This document shows, in pieces, positions 21,775 through 33,830 of a stretch of DNA of 64,000 bases. A program made the position numbers and the translations under genes. The notes below the pieces were generated by a model. It searched no databases and was not told the DNA's origin. It saw only the letters and a program-made list of their open reading frames with translations. The stretch spans positions 6,795,982-6,859,981 of the forward strand of contig CM055109.1 in assembly GCA_029204225.1 (NCBI GenBank), in the 5' to 3' direction. The stretch's first letter is position 1. Each line of letters begins with the position of its first letter. This DNA is from Diphasiastrum complanatum. Taxonomy: Eukaryota > Streptophyta > Lycopodiopsida > Lycopodiales > Lycopodiaceae.

Positions 21775-22430
21775 TAATCTTTTCTTGGTTGGTGCCCTAC
21801 TTCAAGAAGGTTTTGACAACATTTTCTTCACCTCTCAATTGCTAGATTTTCCTACTACTATTGGCCAACACATATTGCTATTCGGTAGATGTTTTGTAAC
21901 TTCTTTAGATTCGTTTTGTAGGGTTTCTTGAGATCAGAGTTGTGCACCCTAGCCCATTTGCAAACTAAAGTATCTTGTTGCGCACCTAAGCGATATTGAA
22001 CAAATTTTTGAAAAGGAATTTTTCTTCTATATTATGATTTCAAATTTGTGCACCCTAGCCTATTTTGGCCGCATATTCCATCTTTATCACTTGCTGGATT
22101 TTCTCCTATCATTGGGCAGCCTTTTGTCCTACTTGGTGCTCTATTTGGAGGACATTTTGACAGCTTCTTCACCATCAATTGCTTGTTGAATTTTCTGGCA
22201 CACTTGGGCAGCTTATTTCCTTACGTGGTCCTCTCTTTTGTGAACATTTTGGCAGCTCCTTCACCACCTATCACTTGCTGGATTTTTTTTCACAATTGCG
22301 GCTTTTGACATCCTTACTTTGGTGCTCTATTTGGTGGGCATTTTAATAGCTTGTTTAATACCTATTCCTTGCTAGATTTCCATTACATTTGGGCGCAACT
22401 TTCTTCCTTACTCTCTTTCGTGGTGATCTT
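21775..22430 (+). repeat. Imperfect tandem repeat, about 92-bp unit, block 1
   Basis: Degenerate units contain cttcaccacctatcacttgc, ggatttt, ttgggcagc and ggtgctctatttggtgg in a fixed order; the same unit recurs at 24310-24690. Unit length measured between successive ttttggcagc boxes is about 92 bp. The short open frames over it are repeat by-products. Confidence 0.6.
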
Positions 22431-22639
22431 CTGACGCTTACTTTTTGGATTGTTTTTGACACGTTGTAAGTAGCTGTTATTCTCTTTTGGCGTCCACTTT
22501 CGTGGGTAACTTTTCCTATCTATTTTTATTTCTATGATGGTTTATCCTCTTTCTATAAGTGCGGATGGCCTTCTTTGAGTGTAGTTTGGGTTTTGTGACA
22601 AGAGTCCTCTCCCTTAAGTATTTGCTCTTTGAGTACCTA

Positions 22640-23110
22640 TTATCTATCATTGTAGTTTATCGTTTTCTTTACCATTTATTGTGGACCATGGGACCTGGTG
22701 TTCCTGCCTTGATGCAACGAGTTGAGCGAAGATCGTTCTGATCTTCTCAACATGCTGATCCAACTGGTTGCCATCCCATCGCATAGATTGCAACTGATTG
22801 TGAAGATGCATCACCGAAGCGGCAGTCCTCACTTCGTACTTCTGCTTTAGTCCCATGCTTCATGGCTGCTCTCACAGTCTTCAATCTGCATGAGTATTTC
22901 TTCGTTAATGGACGAAACGATGATCGCCATTGCACGTTCATCTTTTCTGATCCACTCAGCTCTCCTTGGGTCTCTCTCTGGAGGCTGCACCTCTGTGAGT
23001 TCAGTCACCGACCAGATGCCTTCACCCTCCAAGTGTGTTTTGATTTTGAATTTCCTCCTTGTCTAGTGGTTCGGGTGTTCACGGAGCATATTTGGGGTGA
23101 TGACCAGAGT
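22640..23110 (-). pseudogene. Ty1/copia gag fragment (UBN2-type)
   Basis: Minus-strand pieces read VSSINEEILMQIEDCESSHE then AWD, and in another frame VMHLHNQLQSMRWDGNQLDQ then HVEKIRTIFAQLVAS. This is the helical gag domain of copia elements. The two halves are in different frames (shift near 22850). No zinc knuckle or protease is joined to it. Confidence 0.65.
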
Positions 23111-23693
23111 CTTCTTCCTCCAACATATAAGCGAAGGTTACATGCATGGGACCAAGGATCATCATGCTTCTTGTTTGTCGGTTCTATAGCTCTAGATCAG
23201 ATATGCTTGAATTCATCACTATATGAAATTGGGCATTGAAAACTAAAATGCTTCTTTATATCGACCTCCCCCATAGTATATAACTACAAAATTCAGTCTC
23301 CCCTAAGAATAACTTAGAAAGGGCTTGTCTCCACATGTACTACTGTCAATGAACTTTGAGCTACCTCGAAGTAAACATGAGACTATCTTATAACCACGAG
23401 TCCAAGTACTACAAAATAATTAGGTCTCCAACAATATCCATCTGGAAGAAATGGATTTGGTAGATGTCTAGCTTGAATCACAGTGGGCTCGACCAATCTC
23501 TCTAAGTAGCTGATCTCATAGAGGATCTGGTACTCTCTGCATTCCTCTCTCGAGTCTAATGTATCTCTCAATGTCTAAACCGAATCAGACTAATCTGAAC
23601 AGATGACTAGATTGAAATTTCAACCGGACTAACCTAATATCAAATTTCAATGTCTCAATATAATTTCAAGATTCACACACATACATTTAAACA

Positions 23694-23727
23694 CTCACAC
23701 ACACACACACACACACGCACGCACATC
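23694..23727 (+). repeat. (AC)n microsatellite
   Basis: A CA run with a few CG changes. It is followed by loose repeats of gagcagggat / gagcagggag at about 23870-24000. Confidence 0.9.
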
Positions 23728-24309
23728 TCTATAGGCTGGCCGTTAGCAGGCACACTGTGCACAAGTGTTTGCACGCAGCTGGGCCACGAATTAGCTAGTA
23801 GGAAGTGCATGTAGGGCCTAGGCTGCAGTAGGGACAAACAGGTGGCAGCAGGGATTTCATGACTCATGACCAGGAGCAGGGATGTATGCATGTTCACGAG
23901 CAGCGCTGCAGCAGGGAGTCAGGGAATGAGCAGGGAATTCGCGTGTAGAAGTCGGGAATGAGCAGGGATTTCACACATCCAGGGAAAGAGCAGGGAGTCA
24001 GGACAATGATCACGAACAGTGTTCCAAGTTCCAATGGGCCTCAGCAAAATAGGGCATTTGTTTTTAGTCGTTTCGATTAGCAAAAATCCGTTGTTCAGTG
24101 ATCCTTAAGATCCGTTTTCTATCCATTTTGACCTTTTAGATGTGAAGTTTTTCAAAAGTCAAACCCAAGTCAACCTAGAATATTCTGCTTTTTATTTTGA
24201 AATATTATATTTAGATTTTTGTTTTTTGGATTTTGATATTCTGTGTTTTCTCAACAAGTTCTTTGCACTTTACAGTTTGCCAATCGAATATCTCTTTCTC
24301 AAGATATTT

Positions 24310-24690
24310 TACTTCAAAGTGGCATCCTACTTCACTCACTTTTTGGCAACCTCTTCAACACCTATTCTTTGCTGGATTTTCTACTACCATTGGACAGCAT
24401 TTCTTCCTACTTGACACACTATATGGTGGGCACTTTGGTAGCTTCTTCACCACCTATCACTTGCTAGATTTTCTATCACATTTGGGCAGCTTATTTCCTT
24501 CTTTGGTGCTCTATTTGGTGGACATTTTGGCATCTTCACCACCAATCGCTTGCTTTTTTGTCACATTTTGGTAAATTACTTCCTTTGTTGGTGCTCTATT
24601 TGGTGGATATTTTGGTAGCTTCTTCACCACCTATCATTTGCTGGATTCAGTGTTACATTTGGGCAGCTTACTTCCTTATTTGGTTACTTT
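24310..24690 (+). repeat. Imperfect tandem repeat, about 92-bp unit, block 2
   Basis: Better preserved units of the repeat at 21775-22430, for example between ttggtagcttcttcacc boxes at 24436 and 24612. The two blocks flank the copia gag fragment and are in the same orientation. Confidence 0.65.
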
Positions 24691-24959
24691 CTTTCATGGT
24701 GATTTTTACAACACTCACTTGCTTCATGGACTTTCCCCATTGGTGTTTGTGTGTTGATTAGAAGCTATGTTGAGGTGACGACTGGTGTCCTCTCGCTTAG
24801 GGCTTGTGCTTCTTCCGCATTCTTCTTGCCATGGGTTGTGGCTCTGCATCTACACGATCTACTTCTCATTGTGACAAGACTCCTCCTCCTACTATGGATA
24901 CCTTTGGATGTTGCCTTGATCAACTTGAGGCACAAATTGTCATTTTGTAACAAAGTTCA

Positions 24960-25580
24960 GCTCTCTATTTATTTTGGCTCTTCTATTAAAAATGAGTTAG
25001 AGAATCACGGTATTAAGCTTGAGACCTACCATCAGTGGGATCCTTCTCACAAGGCCTTACATAGTTGGACTACTTTTTGTCATGATTTACGCCTTGTACA
25101 ACAACGAGATATCATAGGAGTTCATAGCATATTGGTGATTTGATGACCTACTCTACCCATTTTATGGAGCTTTCTTATGTGTTTTCTCAATATTTGGCAA
25201 GATGAGCTTATCTCCAAGTTCATTGTTGGCTTATGTGGGTCTTTACAGTATGATGTCTCTTCCCTTTCACCCATTTCCTTATCACATGCGCGCGCTTCCA
25301 CACTTCAGCATAAGTACGAGAGCAGTCTTCTCCTTCTATTGTACAACCTTCTGGAGACCTACCCATTTCTCACCCCCAGTTCCTTTCTCAAGGTTTCTCA
25401 TCTTCTCGGCCTGTATTTATCACTTGAGTCCCTCCTGTTGAGCTTGTTGAGATGCACGATAAGCGTCTATTTTATCATTGTAAGAGTCTTGACCATGTTG
25501 CACGTACTTGCCCTTGGTGCCATGATTTTGTAACTGCCATTCATTTTTATGATGATGATGACTTTGGGGACTTTTAACGT
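24960..25580 (+). pseudogene. Retrotransposon gag remnant with a degenerate zinc knuckle
   Basis: Plus-strand pieces read LRLVQQRDIIGVHSI, DELISKFIVGLCGSLQYDVS and, after a gap, EMHDKRLFYHCKSLDHVART then CP. The last is a C-x2-C-x4-H-x4-C knuckle whose first Cys is Phe. Stops and shifts separate the parts. Gag identity is likely; the superfamily is uncertain. Confidence 0.5.
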
Positions 25581-26079
25581 TGTGTTCACATATCAAAGGA
25601 CTCCCCACTTAGTCCTATAGCTCAATATGCTTCTCAATTTTGCATTCCTGGACTTGGGACCATGGACCTAAGCGGACCTAAGCCCTGCCCCAATTCCTAT
25701 GTCCAAAGAGTCTTGATCCAACCCTATGCTCTTTGTGCCCACATATCTAATGATGAGGGCACAAATATTCTTACACATGACCATCACAAAGACCAGAGAC
25801 AATGTGCAACCTAGCATTCTCCTACAACTAGAGTAGCTAGAAGTATTATGAGTGCAGATAGCCAAAGATCCCATGACAATCAGAGTCAAAGACAAAGACA
25901 TTGACGTCCCCAGCACTCTTCAACATTATTAGTATTAGTGCCTCCTACTAGGACTTAATTGAGATTTTGCATCACATCTTTCTTTAGCTGTCTCAGTTAA
26001 GAGCATATATACAACATCTACAACAGATGGTTGCAACCTTTTTTTGTACTACTTAGAGATGTTATTTTCTTTCCAAATT

Positions 26080-26245
26080 AGACTCAAACTTAGACATTAT
26101 GTACTTGGAAGTTTTTTTCTTGTTATTTGGAGACGTTTCATAAGCTCGCTTATCACTACACACTTGAGACGTACTACTTTCTCTTCTATGCCTTTTGGCA
26201 TGAAAAAAGATGCTAATAAAGCTTCCTTTCTTTTTTTCTCTTGCT
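26080..26245 (+). mobile_element. LINE 3' UTR remnant (plus strand)
   Basis: Reads GGAGACGTTTCATA, TATGCCTTTTGGCATG and GATGCTAATAAAGC, then a C/T-rich tail (TTTCTTTTTTTCTC). The same order is found at 39090-39230. No coding sequence is attached. Confidence 0.65.
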
Positions 26246-28103
26246 GGTCTTTGGCATTCCTAGTCTTTACGACTTGATTGGCATGCATTGAGCACCTTTT
26301 CTCCCTTATGCCTTGTTTTGGGTTCACCTTGTTTGGATGCTTTGTCCCTTCTCCTCGCTTGACCTTATTGAACCACTTGCCTATTCCTCATTGAGCCTCC
26401 TCACTTCCTCTATCCAACATCTTGTCTTGCTATTATGCCACTACCACTACGTCAACAACTACTTCTCATAGGTGCAACGACCCTCCATCTTCCATGGTTA
26501 CTTTCTCTCATGCCTCTGGAGGGAGACCTCTATCTTGCCTTACACACGTTGGCTGGGATTGCAGGAGCAAGTTTACTGAATGGGTTGCTGGTTTCTTTCC
26601 TGTTTCATAAGTTGCGGTTCCTTGACAACAGCTTCTTTGGCTCAAATCTTCCTTCTAGACTTTGATGGCCTCCTCTGGAATTACTATTTATACATGCTAC
26701 CGTGGGCCCCATTGCTGGTATCATTGTGTCTTCTGGATCTTTAGTATTGGTGCTTCATATAGTACGACGGTTGGTTTCATATAGATACTACTTAGTACTT
26801 GGGATTGAGAATAGGTGCTTTGTACAGTATGGTGGTTGGATTCATATAGATACTACTTGGGATCCTCCATGATAGCTGTCTTCCATAGTCAGTTGCTCCC
26901 ATTGCTTGCTCCTTATGGATGAGGCTTTTTTCTTATTGAGAGAGTTTTATGGGCATACATGTCCATATGATGGCTGTTACATGCATCACCGATACATTGT
27001 TGTAGTGGCATCATGTACTTTAATATTCCTTTCAGTACTAGCATGCTATTTGATATTGCTATCAGTGGACACTCTTTTTTTTTGTATTTGATCCAGCACC
27101 TATATTTCACATGGTTCTTAAATTGAGCTCTAATATATGGATTTCCATGTTTTCCTCCAGTTAATTGAAGAAAGGTGTCTTTTGATCAATATAAGTACCC
27201 ACAAAGGCTTCTCATTTGGTAGCTCGTTATTTTGGAGATCTCTCCTACTGTTGCTTAGGTAGAGCTTTAGCGTCAGACATCTATGATATTCAGGTTATGT
27301 TCTCACGTAGAGAACCTTATTTGTTGTCATTTATGTCTATTGTTCATGATGTGCTGCCATATTTGTGATGCATGTTCATAAATATGCACGAGGTGAATCT
27401 ATTCTTTCTCCTTTTCTATTTGCAAGCTTTGATAGAAAACTAAAGCTGGATTGTTTTTAAATACACGACTTATAAGCTCTAATAGCATGTAGGAAAAACT
27501 AAGCACAATGATACTACCTGTACTGCTACAACTTCTGTATGTATTTGTATGCCAACAAATGGATAAAGCTTGGCATTAAGCTTTGAAGGATATGCCCATA
27601 GCAAACTATATTGATCAACCAAGCAAAGACTACAACAAGCTTACCAAACATTAACAAACTATATTGATCAACCAAGCAAAGAGTAACTTGCAAATATCCT
27701 ATAGTTGATTGGTGTGATTTGGTTTCTTTTCTAGAGCTCATTGTAAGAGGCTCATTTGCTAGTCCTTTCTAAGTGCATGGTAATTGCATTCCAGCAGAGC
27801 TAGAGCATTCTGGAACATGAAAACATTTTGTTTTTTGATTTTTCTTTTCTTATATATCAATTATAAGATATCAGTGCCTTATTATGTGATCCTCAATTTG
27901 AACTTGTATATGGTTTGCCTCTATTAGGGCTACCTTTATAATCCATCAGTTTAAAAAATACTTCTACTAGTTTAAAATTTAAGCTAAACATTGAAAATAT
28001 ATGTAGAGAATACTACATATTTGTATACCACATGATGTGTAGTATAGTCACATAGAATGCACATAGAAATACATATTGTATACGTCAATACCTGTGATGC
28101 TTA
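26246..28103. other. RecG intron segment; nothing recognised
   Basis: AT-rich DNA without an identifiable element. The short frames have no family features. A local duplication, attgatcaaccaagcaaag, occurs twice near 27610 and 27665. Confidence 0.4.
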
Positions 28104-28111
28104 CTCTGATG

Positions 28112-28926
28112 CTTGGAGGCCCGTTCCTAGCAAAAAGGGTCGGAACGTTCCGTTCCGTCCGTTCTGGAATGTACTGGGTCGGAATGTTTTCTAAAAAATA
28201 AAAAAAACATGCGTTAAACTGGCCGCAATCTTCCTTCTTCTTTGTAATACACTGAGGGACGCTAGATATACTGCTACTCCCACAAAGTATGCTACCAAGG
28301 TCCCGAAACTTACTTCGGAGATTGAGTATGGTACTAAGGATACTGCTGGCACCTCTACGACCAGGTCTGGCACCACGGACAATACAACGGGATCCACACT
28401 ACACAAGTCCGGCTTTGCTGAAACAACGGGAATACAAGCTACAATAGAGACTCTTTGCCCAATGGTGCTTGCCCAATTTGATGCCTAGCAACATATTCAG
28501 GAACACATAAGCTAGAATCTACAAGTCCTATAACAAACAGGAACAAAGTTGAATCAAGAGTTGAGGAATGATCTTTTCTGCAGTCATATGCTGTTGGGAA
28601 AATGGCATTGTCTCTTGGGTTCAGGATGCTATTCTTTGGGCTATCATCAATGAGAAGCGAGTTATGCGCAGTGGGAATGAACTCCTCTGGGCAATCACGT
28701 AATGAAGGGCAGGAATTCCAGAACTTCTGAATTTGAGAAATAGTTCGCACGCAGGTTTTCTCTTGAGCAAATCATTGCGTTCATCTCTGACAGTCAAACA
28801 ATCATCCTGCCCAACAACTGGATTCCTTTGTTGAAACGGAACGTATTTTTTTTTTTAAATTTGGTGAAGTTCCGGAACGGCGGAACGCGTTCTGGAACGT
28901 GTTCCATTCCGGAACGGGCAACTAAG
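28112..28926. mobile_element. Non-autonomous hAT-like (MITE-like) element 1 with 8-bp target duplication
   Basis: Left end CTTGGAGGCCCGTTCC and inverted right end CTTAGTTGCCCGTTCC match in 12 of 16 positions. The subterminal regions are full of GGAACG / CGTTCC motifs. Both sides are flanked by CTCTGATG (28104-28111 and 28927-28934), an 8-bp duplication as made by hAT transposases. The 815-bp interior holds no transposase. Confidence 0.7.
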
Positions 28927-28934
28927 CTCTGATG

Positions 28935-29631
28935 CTCAGAAACACCCATTCTGACTATTTTAGGTTGGAATGTACAATATGTTCAGGAACATACTGGTAC
29001 GGAACGAGTATTCAAAAAAAAAGGTCGCCAATTTCCAGACAGTTTGGATTTGGAATTTCTTGGGGAGTGCGCCTAGCTGAAATAGGTCGACTGATTGAGG
29101 GATGGATCTGTTGGCAATATTTGTCAGATTCGGGAACAGGCAACTATGATGACGACAAGTATGGACAAAAATGCATGCGCAAACTCATCCAGATGTTGAA
29201 CTAAAACCGTCTGACTTTACCTTTCACAGTTTCGGCAAACTTATCTAGAAAGAAGGCCCTTCATATATATAGCTCAAAATGAATGTGGAATAGAGAAGTT
29301 TCTCTGCACAACTATCAGACCCTTGTATATAACCTCTTTAGAACTTCACAACTGGGAAAACTTCTGTAGATTTCTTGCTAGTTTTTTACAGTATGAACTG
29401 CTTGAAGATCTTTATCTGCCCTCCTCACAGACTGGTGGCTCACTATTAAAATTTCGTGGTTTTTTTGCGTATCCCTGAAGACAATCAAAGGCAGCATCTC
29501 ATGAAAGTTTACCGCCGGCCCCCCCCAACCCACTTCTCCAAAAAAAAAATTCAAAATTTAGAATTTTTTTAGTATATAATAGAAACGTTGCTTATTTATT
29601 TTTTCGCCTCGTTCGAGAACAGGCAACGATG
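28935..29631. mobile_element. Second MITE-like element sharing the same target duplication
   Basis: This 697-bp segment lies between the second CTCTGATG (28927-28934) and a third copy (29632-29639). Its right end inverted reads CATCGTTGCCTGTTCTCG, related to the CGTTGCCCGTTCC end type. The left end (CTCAGAAACACCCATTCTG) is more diverged. Its left subterminal GGTTGGAATGTAC is like element 1. The ends are weaker than for element 1. Confidence 0.45.
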
Positions 29632-30074
29632 CTCTGATGTATTCTCTACTATATAATTACTTGATATGTAACAAATGGTAATAACTTAGGAAGTACAAAT
29701 TGATAATGTTGTCTAAGACAAAGTATGGCCCCGTCATAGAGAACTAGGAGCATAACAAGACAAAGATACTTATATTGCAAAGTAGATAGATATCCCATTA
29801 ATATCACAAAGCAAAAAAGTATCCTGAAAAGAAACTAGATATTCATAGATGTATGCCACAAAGCAGATATATTCAACAAATATCATGTGGTTGTAGAGTT
29901 TGGACCAACATCAATGCTATTGTTGTGATAGCTTTACTTGAAATTGTGTTCATCACTACAGTGGACAATGAGAAATTTTGCAGACATATTGATACCAGTG
30001 AAAAGTAATTATTGATGTAACAACAAATTTTTTTAGCTATTTGAAACAATTAGTGAAAGCATTTGTGATATGTA

Positions 30075-31085
30075 ATGAATATTGTGAGTGGAGCTGAAGA
30101 AGAACCTGCTGCACCTAATGAAGCTGTAGCATGCCACAAAAGAACCAGAATTGCCCTTCATTTTACAAAAATGAATGTTACCAATGAAGTGTTAAGAGAG
30201 ATCAGTACATGCACCACTGCCAAGGAAGCTTGGGATACTCTAAAAACAATCTATGAAATCAAAAATACTTCTAGATTGCTTACACTTAGAAACCAAATAT
30301 TTCTAAGTTATCAGAGAGAAGATGAGAGTGCTTCATCATATGTCATGAGAGTTAAGGATCTTCATCAAGAGTTAGCTGGTATTAGTGATGCTCTTAAGAA
30401 CACTGAACTTGTTCAAGTAGTCCTAAATGGACTTAGAGATGAGTATGACAATATTGTGCAGACTTATGCTGTCAGGGAGGATCTTCCATCCTTGGAGACA
30501 CTGCAAGGTGTTCTCATTGCTGAAGAAAGCAGGCAAGAGAACAAGATGCTGAGTTTCAACAGACTTTCATTGAAAGATGGTGGAGATGACAAAACACTCT
30601 TCATCAGAGACAAGTCAACAGGCAAGGGCAAAGGACAACAACACTTCAAGAAGGACAAAGCCAAAGAAGGTGGTGAGGATCATTCCTCACAAGCTGCAAC
30701 ATCCAGTGGCAAGAAGAAGTTGTCAAAGATCAAGTGTTTTTTCTGTGGCAAGAAAGGACATTATGCATCAAACCGTTTCAAGAAGAAGAACCAATCTAAG
30801 CAAGCTAACCTTACTAATGAGGATGAGTGTGAGGGTGTAGAGAGTGAAAGAGAGGATACATTAATGATGTTTACTTTTTCATCATTTTCTTTTAAGAATG
30901 AAGAAGTTTGGTGGATAGATAGTGGGGCTAGTTCCCATATGTCTAGTTCTAGGAACTCTTTCACTGATCTCATGCCATATCTAGGTGCAAAAAGATCAAT
31001 CTATACTGCTAATGATGTAGAGTGTAGGATTGAAGGAATAGGAAGCATTCCATTGCATGCATCATCATCAAAATCTTTTTGCTTA
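30075..31085 (+). pseudogene. Ty1/copia gag and protease N-terminus
   Basis: An open frame from the ATG at 30075. The gag helical domain includes AKEAWDTLKTIYEIKNTSRL and QVVLNGLRDEYDNIVQTY (residues about 40-150). A zinc knuckle CFFCGKKGHYASNR follows (about 222-235), whose fourth ligand Cys is Arg, then VWWIDSGASSHM, an intact protease active-site motif (about 277-288). The frame is clean for 330 codons, then leaves copia text at 31086, where a second gag-like scrap begins. The lost zinc ligand and missing pol mean it is dead, but decay is light. Confidence 0.85.
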
Positions 31086-31500
31086 CATGATGTTGAATGA
31101 TGAGTTGGCTTGCACTGATGAAAGCACTAAGGAAGGAGAGCTTATTCAAGTAATTCTTAATGACTTGTTGGATGCTCATGCTAACATTGTTGTTGGAGGG
31201 TTTGCGGATCCCAAGGCAACCCTAACCCTAGTTAATAAGTGAGAGAGATTTGGCACCCTGCGTATGTAAGTCCAACCCCATGATCACATAGTTATTTGAT
31301 TGATTAGTTAAAAGTTTATAGAAGGACTTTAGGCCTTTTAGCGGGACTTTTAATGTCGCAGGGCCTAAATGTCAAGTCAGTGAATAAAGTTGGGTTTCCC
31401 TCCAATTTTGATGGTTCCCATACTTTTTTAAATTTGAATAAAAAGAGAGGCAAGACTGGACCAATAGGATTCAGAGGCCAGGGTCCTCCTCTCTACTATA
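31086..31500 (+). other. Inserted scrap with a second gag-like piece inside the copia element
   Basis: It begins with EGELIQVILNDLLDAHANIV, a diverged repeat of the upstream gag text NTELVQVVLNGL. Non-coding, LTR-like AT-rich DNA follows before copia text resumes at about 31505. Confidence 0.45.
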
Positions 31501-31504
31501 TGTA

Positions 31505-31705
31505 CCTAGATTGACCAAGAATCTTATTAGTGTAGGACAGTCAGAAGCACTTGATAAATTCACAGAATACGTGAATTGCGCAGAGAGATGCACAGGCAAC
31601 AATGTGAAGCAGATCAGGACAGATCGAGGTGGCGAATACATCTCGAATCACTTCACTGACTTCTGCAATGATCATGGCATACAGACCTCAGCAATACCAC
31701 ACATC
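31505..31705 (+). pseudogene. Ty1/copia integrase fragment, interrupted
   Basis: Reads LTKNLISVGQSEALDKF and then VKQIRTDRGGEYISNHFTDF, with the integrase core Asp in RTDRGGE. The gag-pre-integrase part between the two is deleted. It ends exactly where a MITE-like terminus (CTTAGAAACCCGTTCC, 31706) begins. Confidence 0.75.
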
Positions 31706-32500
31706 CTTAGAAACCCGTTCCGACCCATTTGGGCTGGAATGTACTAGGTCAGAACGCTTTCTTTTTTCATGAAAAAAAAGCAGGTATTGAAGCACCTGCT
31801 GGCCGCGATCTTCCTTTTTTTAAATAATTAAAAAGAGGTGAATTTTTAGGTCAAACACTCTTGTTTGCATGTGTAACCATGATCATCTGTTTCGAAAAGT
31901 GTTGAATGGTATTTGTGTTGTTATTCTGGGGCCACAAATGTGTTTCATAGAAGCAAAATAAAGTGTTTGAGCCAAAGACTCTTCTTTGTTTTCCCAAATT
32001 ATATAAAGATGAGGATCGTGATCAACTGCCAGTGAATTGTCTTGAAAAAATTGCCACATCTGAATACTTTAAGTAATAAGCATCAAACCTACTTACAATC
32101 CACCACCTATAGGTAGATCAACTTCTTGTCACATCCTCTGAAACCCCATAAGTGAAAGAAAGCGATAAGTGAAGCAAAAATAGGCAGAGATTGTGAACCC
32201 CTGATGATAGTTCATTAGACGATCCTTGATGCGGCAGATTTCCTTCAATTGGCGAGACTCCTCTTCTATTTCATCTGACAGAGCCTACATAGGTGTAGGC
32301 AACAGCTCTATCATTCATCTCTGGACAAGCCACGCGATCTTCTTTGAAGGAGGGAGGGTTTCCCAGAGAAGTTTTTGCCCCATCACTCCGCTCTGCATCA
32401 GAGCAGGGCGAGGTACAGAATGGTGGATTTGATGCCAGGAATAGTGATATTCTTCAGTATCACTATTTTCATATTTAAAAAATAAAAAATTTGGTCAAGT
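31706..32500. mobile_element. MITE-like element 3, inserted in the copia integrase
   Basis: The left end CTTAGAAACCCGTTCC and GGAATGTACTAGGTC match element 1 (28112). The right boundary is set by ATTTGGTCAAGTTCCG near 32490, like element 1 near 28858-28873, but the terminal repeat itself is gone, so no target duplication can be checked. Confidence 0.5.
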
Positions 32501-32889
32501 TCCGTTGAAATCAGCTTTTGGTATTTCTTTCTTCCTTTGTCTTGACTCTTGTCTGAATCCATTTGTTTCAACCATGTAAAGAGGAGTTTTTGAAAGCACT
32601 ACAAAATAGCTTTCTGTGTAATAGCACAAAATTTCTGCAAATGAAGTTTATTGTCATCCCGTTGGCTATCCTATTTTGTTGATTCTAACTAGTATGCATT
32701 TGGCCTCATTTCTAAATCCTTGCAAATGGAAAATGTACCTAGGTTATATGTGAAGAGAAGTTTTTAGTCCTGAATAATGATCACTGATTGACTTCATGAC
32801 ATACAGCGTGCTGTGTCCAGTGTCAGGGTGGGGTTTTTTTTTATTTGTCACAAGATGCTAGCTGATACTCTTTTTTTGGTTTTGTACAG

Positions 32890-32979
32890 GCATACATAGC
32901 AATTCATGCTCCTGCAAGTATTGAGGAAGCAAAGAAGGCACGTCATAGGCTGGTTTTTGACGAGTTCTTCTATTTACAG
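32890..32979 (+). CDS. RECG: RecG-type DNA helicase, exon b
   Basis: Thirty codons between TTTGTACAG and a GTCACA donor read AYIAIHAPASIEEAKKARHR then LVFDEFFYLQ. The pattern, a short helix ending in R-R-L-(V/I)-x-D-E-F-F-x-L-Q, is diagnostic for RecG just before the helicase core. Phase 0 at both ends, continuing exactly from exon a 12.4 kb upstream. Confidence 0.9.
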
Positions 32980-33669
32980 GTCACATCCTTAGTTTCCAAT
33001 CTGGTAGGAGTTACATTGCCAGTAAAGAAATAGTTGATTGGCTAGCCTACTGTATGTTCAGTGTTCATATCTTAAAAGGGATGTGGATTACTTGCATTTT
33101 GAATCTTCTGCTATTTGTTGAGTGGGGTTGTGTGGTTCTTACTCTTCTTTCACTTCAAAGAAACCTGATCACACTAGTTCAAACAAGATGGGCACATATC
33201 TTGGTTCAGTTATTCTTGTACTAAAGCGCCAAAAAGTCAGTTTTATGCTTGACTTTGAATGAATCAAAACACCAAGGTGTGCACCACCTTTTACTTTTAG
33301 ACTAAATCGTTTTCTTTATGAAAAAGCATGGTATATAGGTGAGGTGTAACATAAGTAGCATTCGAACTTTGTATCCCTTAGCATAAGGGGTCAAATTTAT
33401 CAAACTTTTTCAGGCTAAACCATGCAGATTTTCGATTTAGCTAGCAATCAAGATACATTGTAACGTGAAAAGAATCGTGCATGCTATCCTTTCTGTAGGC
33501 TTAGTAAGGACTTATTGTTTCTTCCCAGGGATGTTTCCTCCAGAGTTTGTTGCTTGCTCGCTATAGAATTGATGACATTTTGGCCAGCTCCTTTTTGAAC
33601 CTGTTTGTGGCATCCATAGTCACCAAAAGACTTGAATTGAGGTTCTAACATATTTTAAAAAGTCAAATC

Positions 33670-33671
<2 letters not shown>
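32980..33671 (+). other. RecG intron after exon b; nothing recognised
   Basis: AT-rich intronic DNA without identifiable elements up to the microsatellite cluster. Confidence 0.5.
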
Positions 33672-33718
<47 letters not shown>

Positions 33719-33830
33719 TGAGAGATAGATAGAGAGAGAGAGAGAGGATTTGTGTGTGTGTGTGTGGGTTCAGGGTTTAGGGTCTGCGTGCTTGGGTTTA
33801 GGGTTTAGGGGAGAGAGAGAGAGAGAGAGA
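33672..33830 (+). repeat. (GT)22, (GA)n, (GT)8, telomere-like motifs and (GA)10
   Basis: A cluster of microsatellites with GGGTTTAGGGTTTAGGGG (33794-33811) between them. The final (GA)10, 33811-33830, is the complement of the (CT)n tail of the minus-strand LINE that follows. Confidence 0.95.

Noticed and set aside
23694-24000. Possible regulatory region from the AC repeat and gagcaggga repeats
   Set aside because: Simple repeats only; no promoter or gene start nearby.
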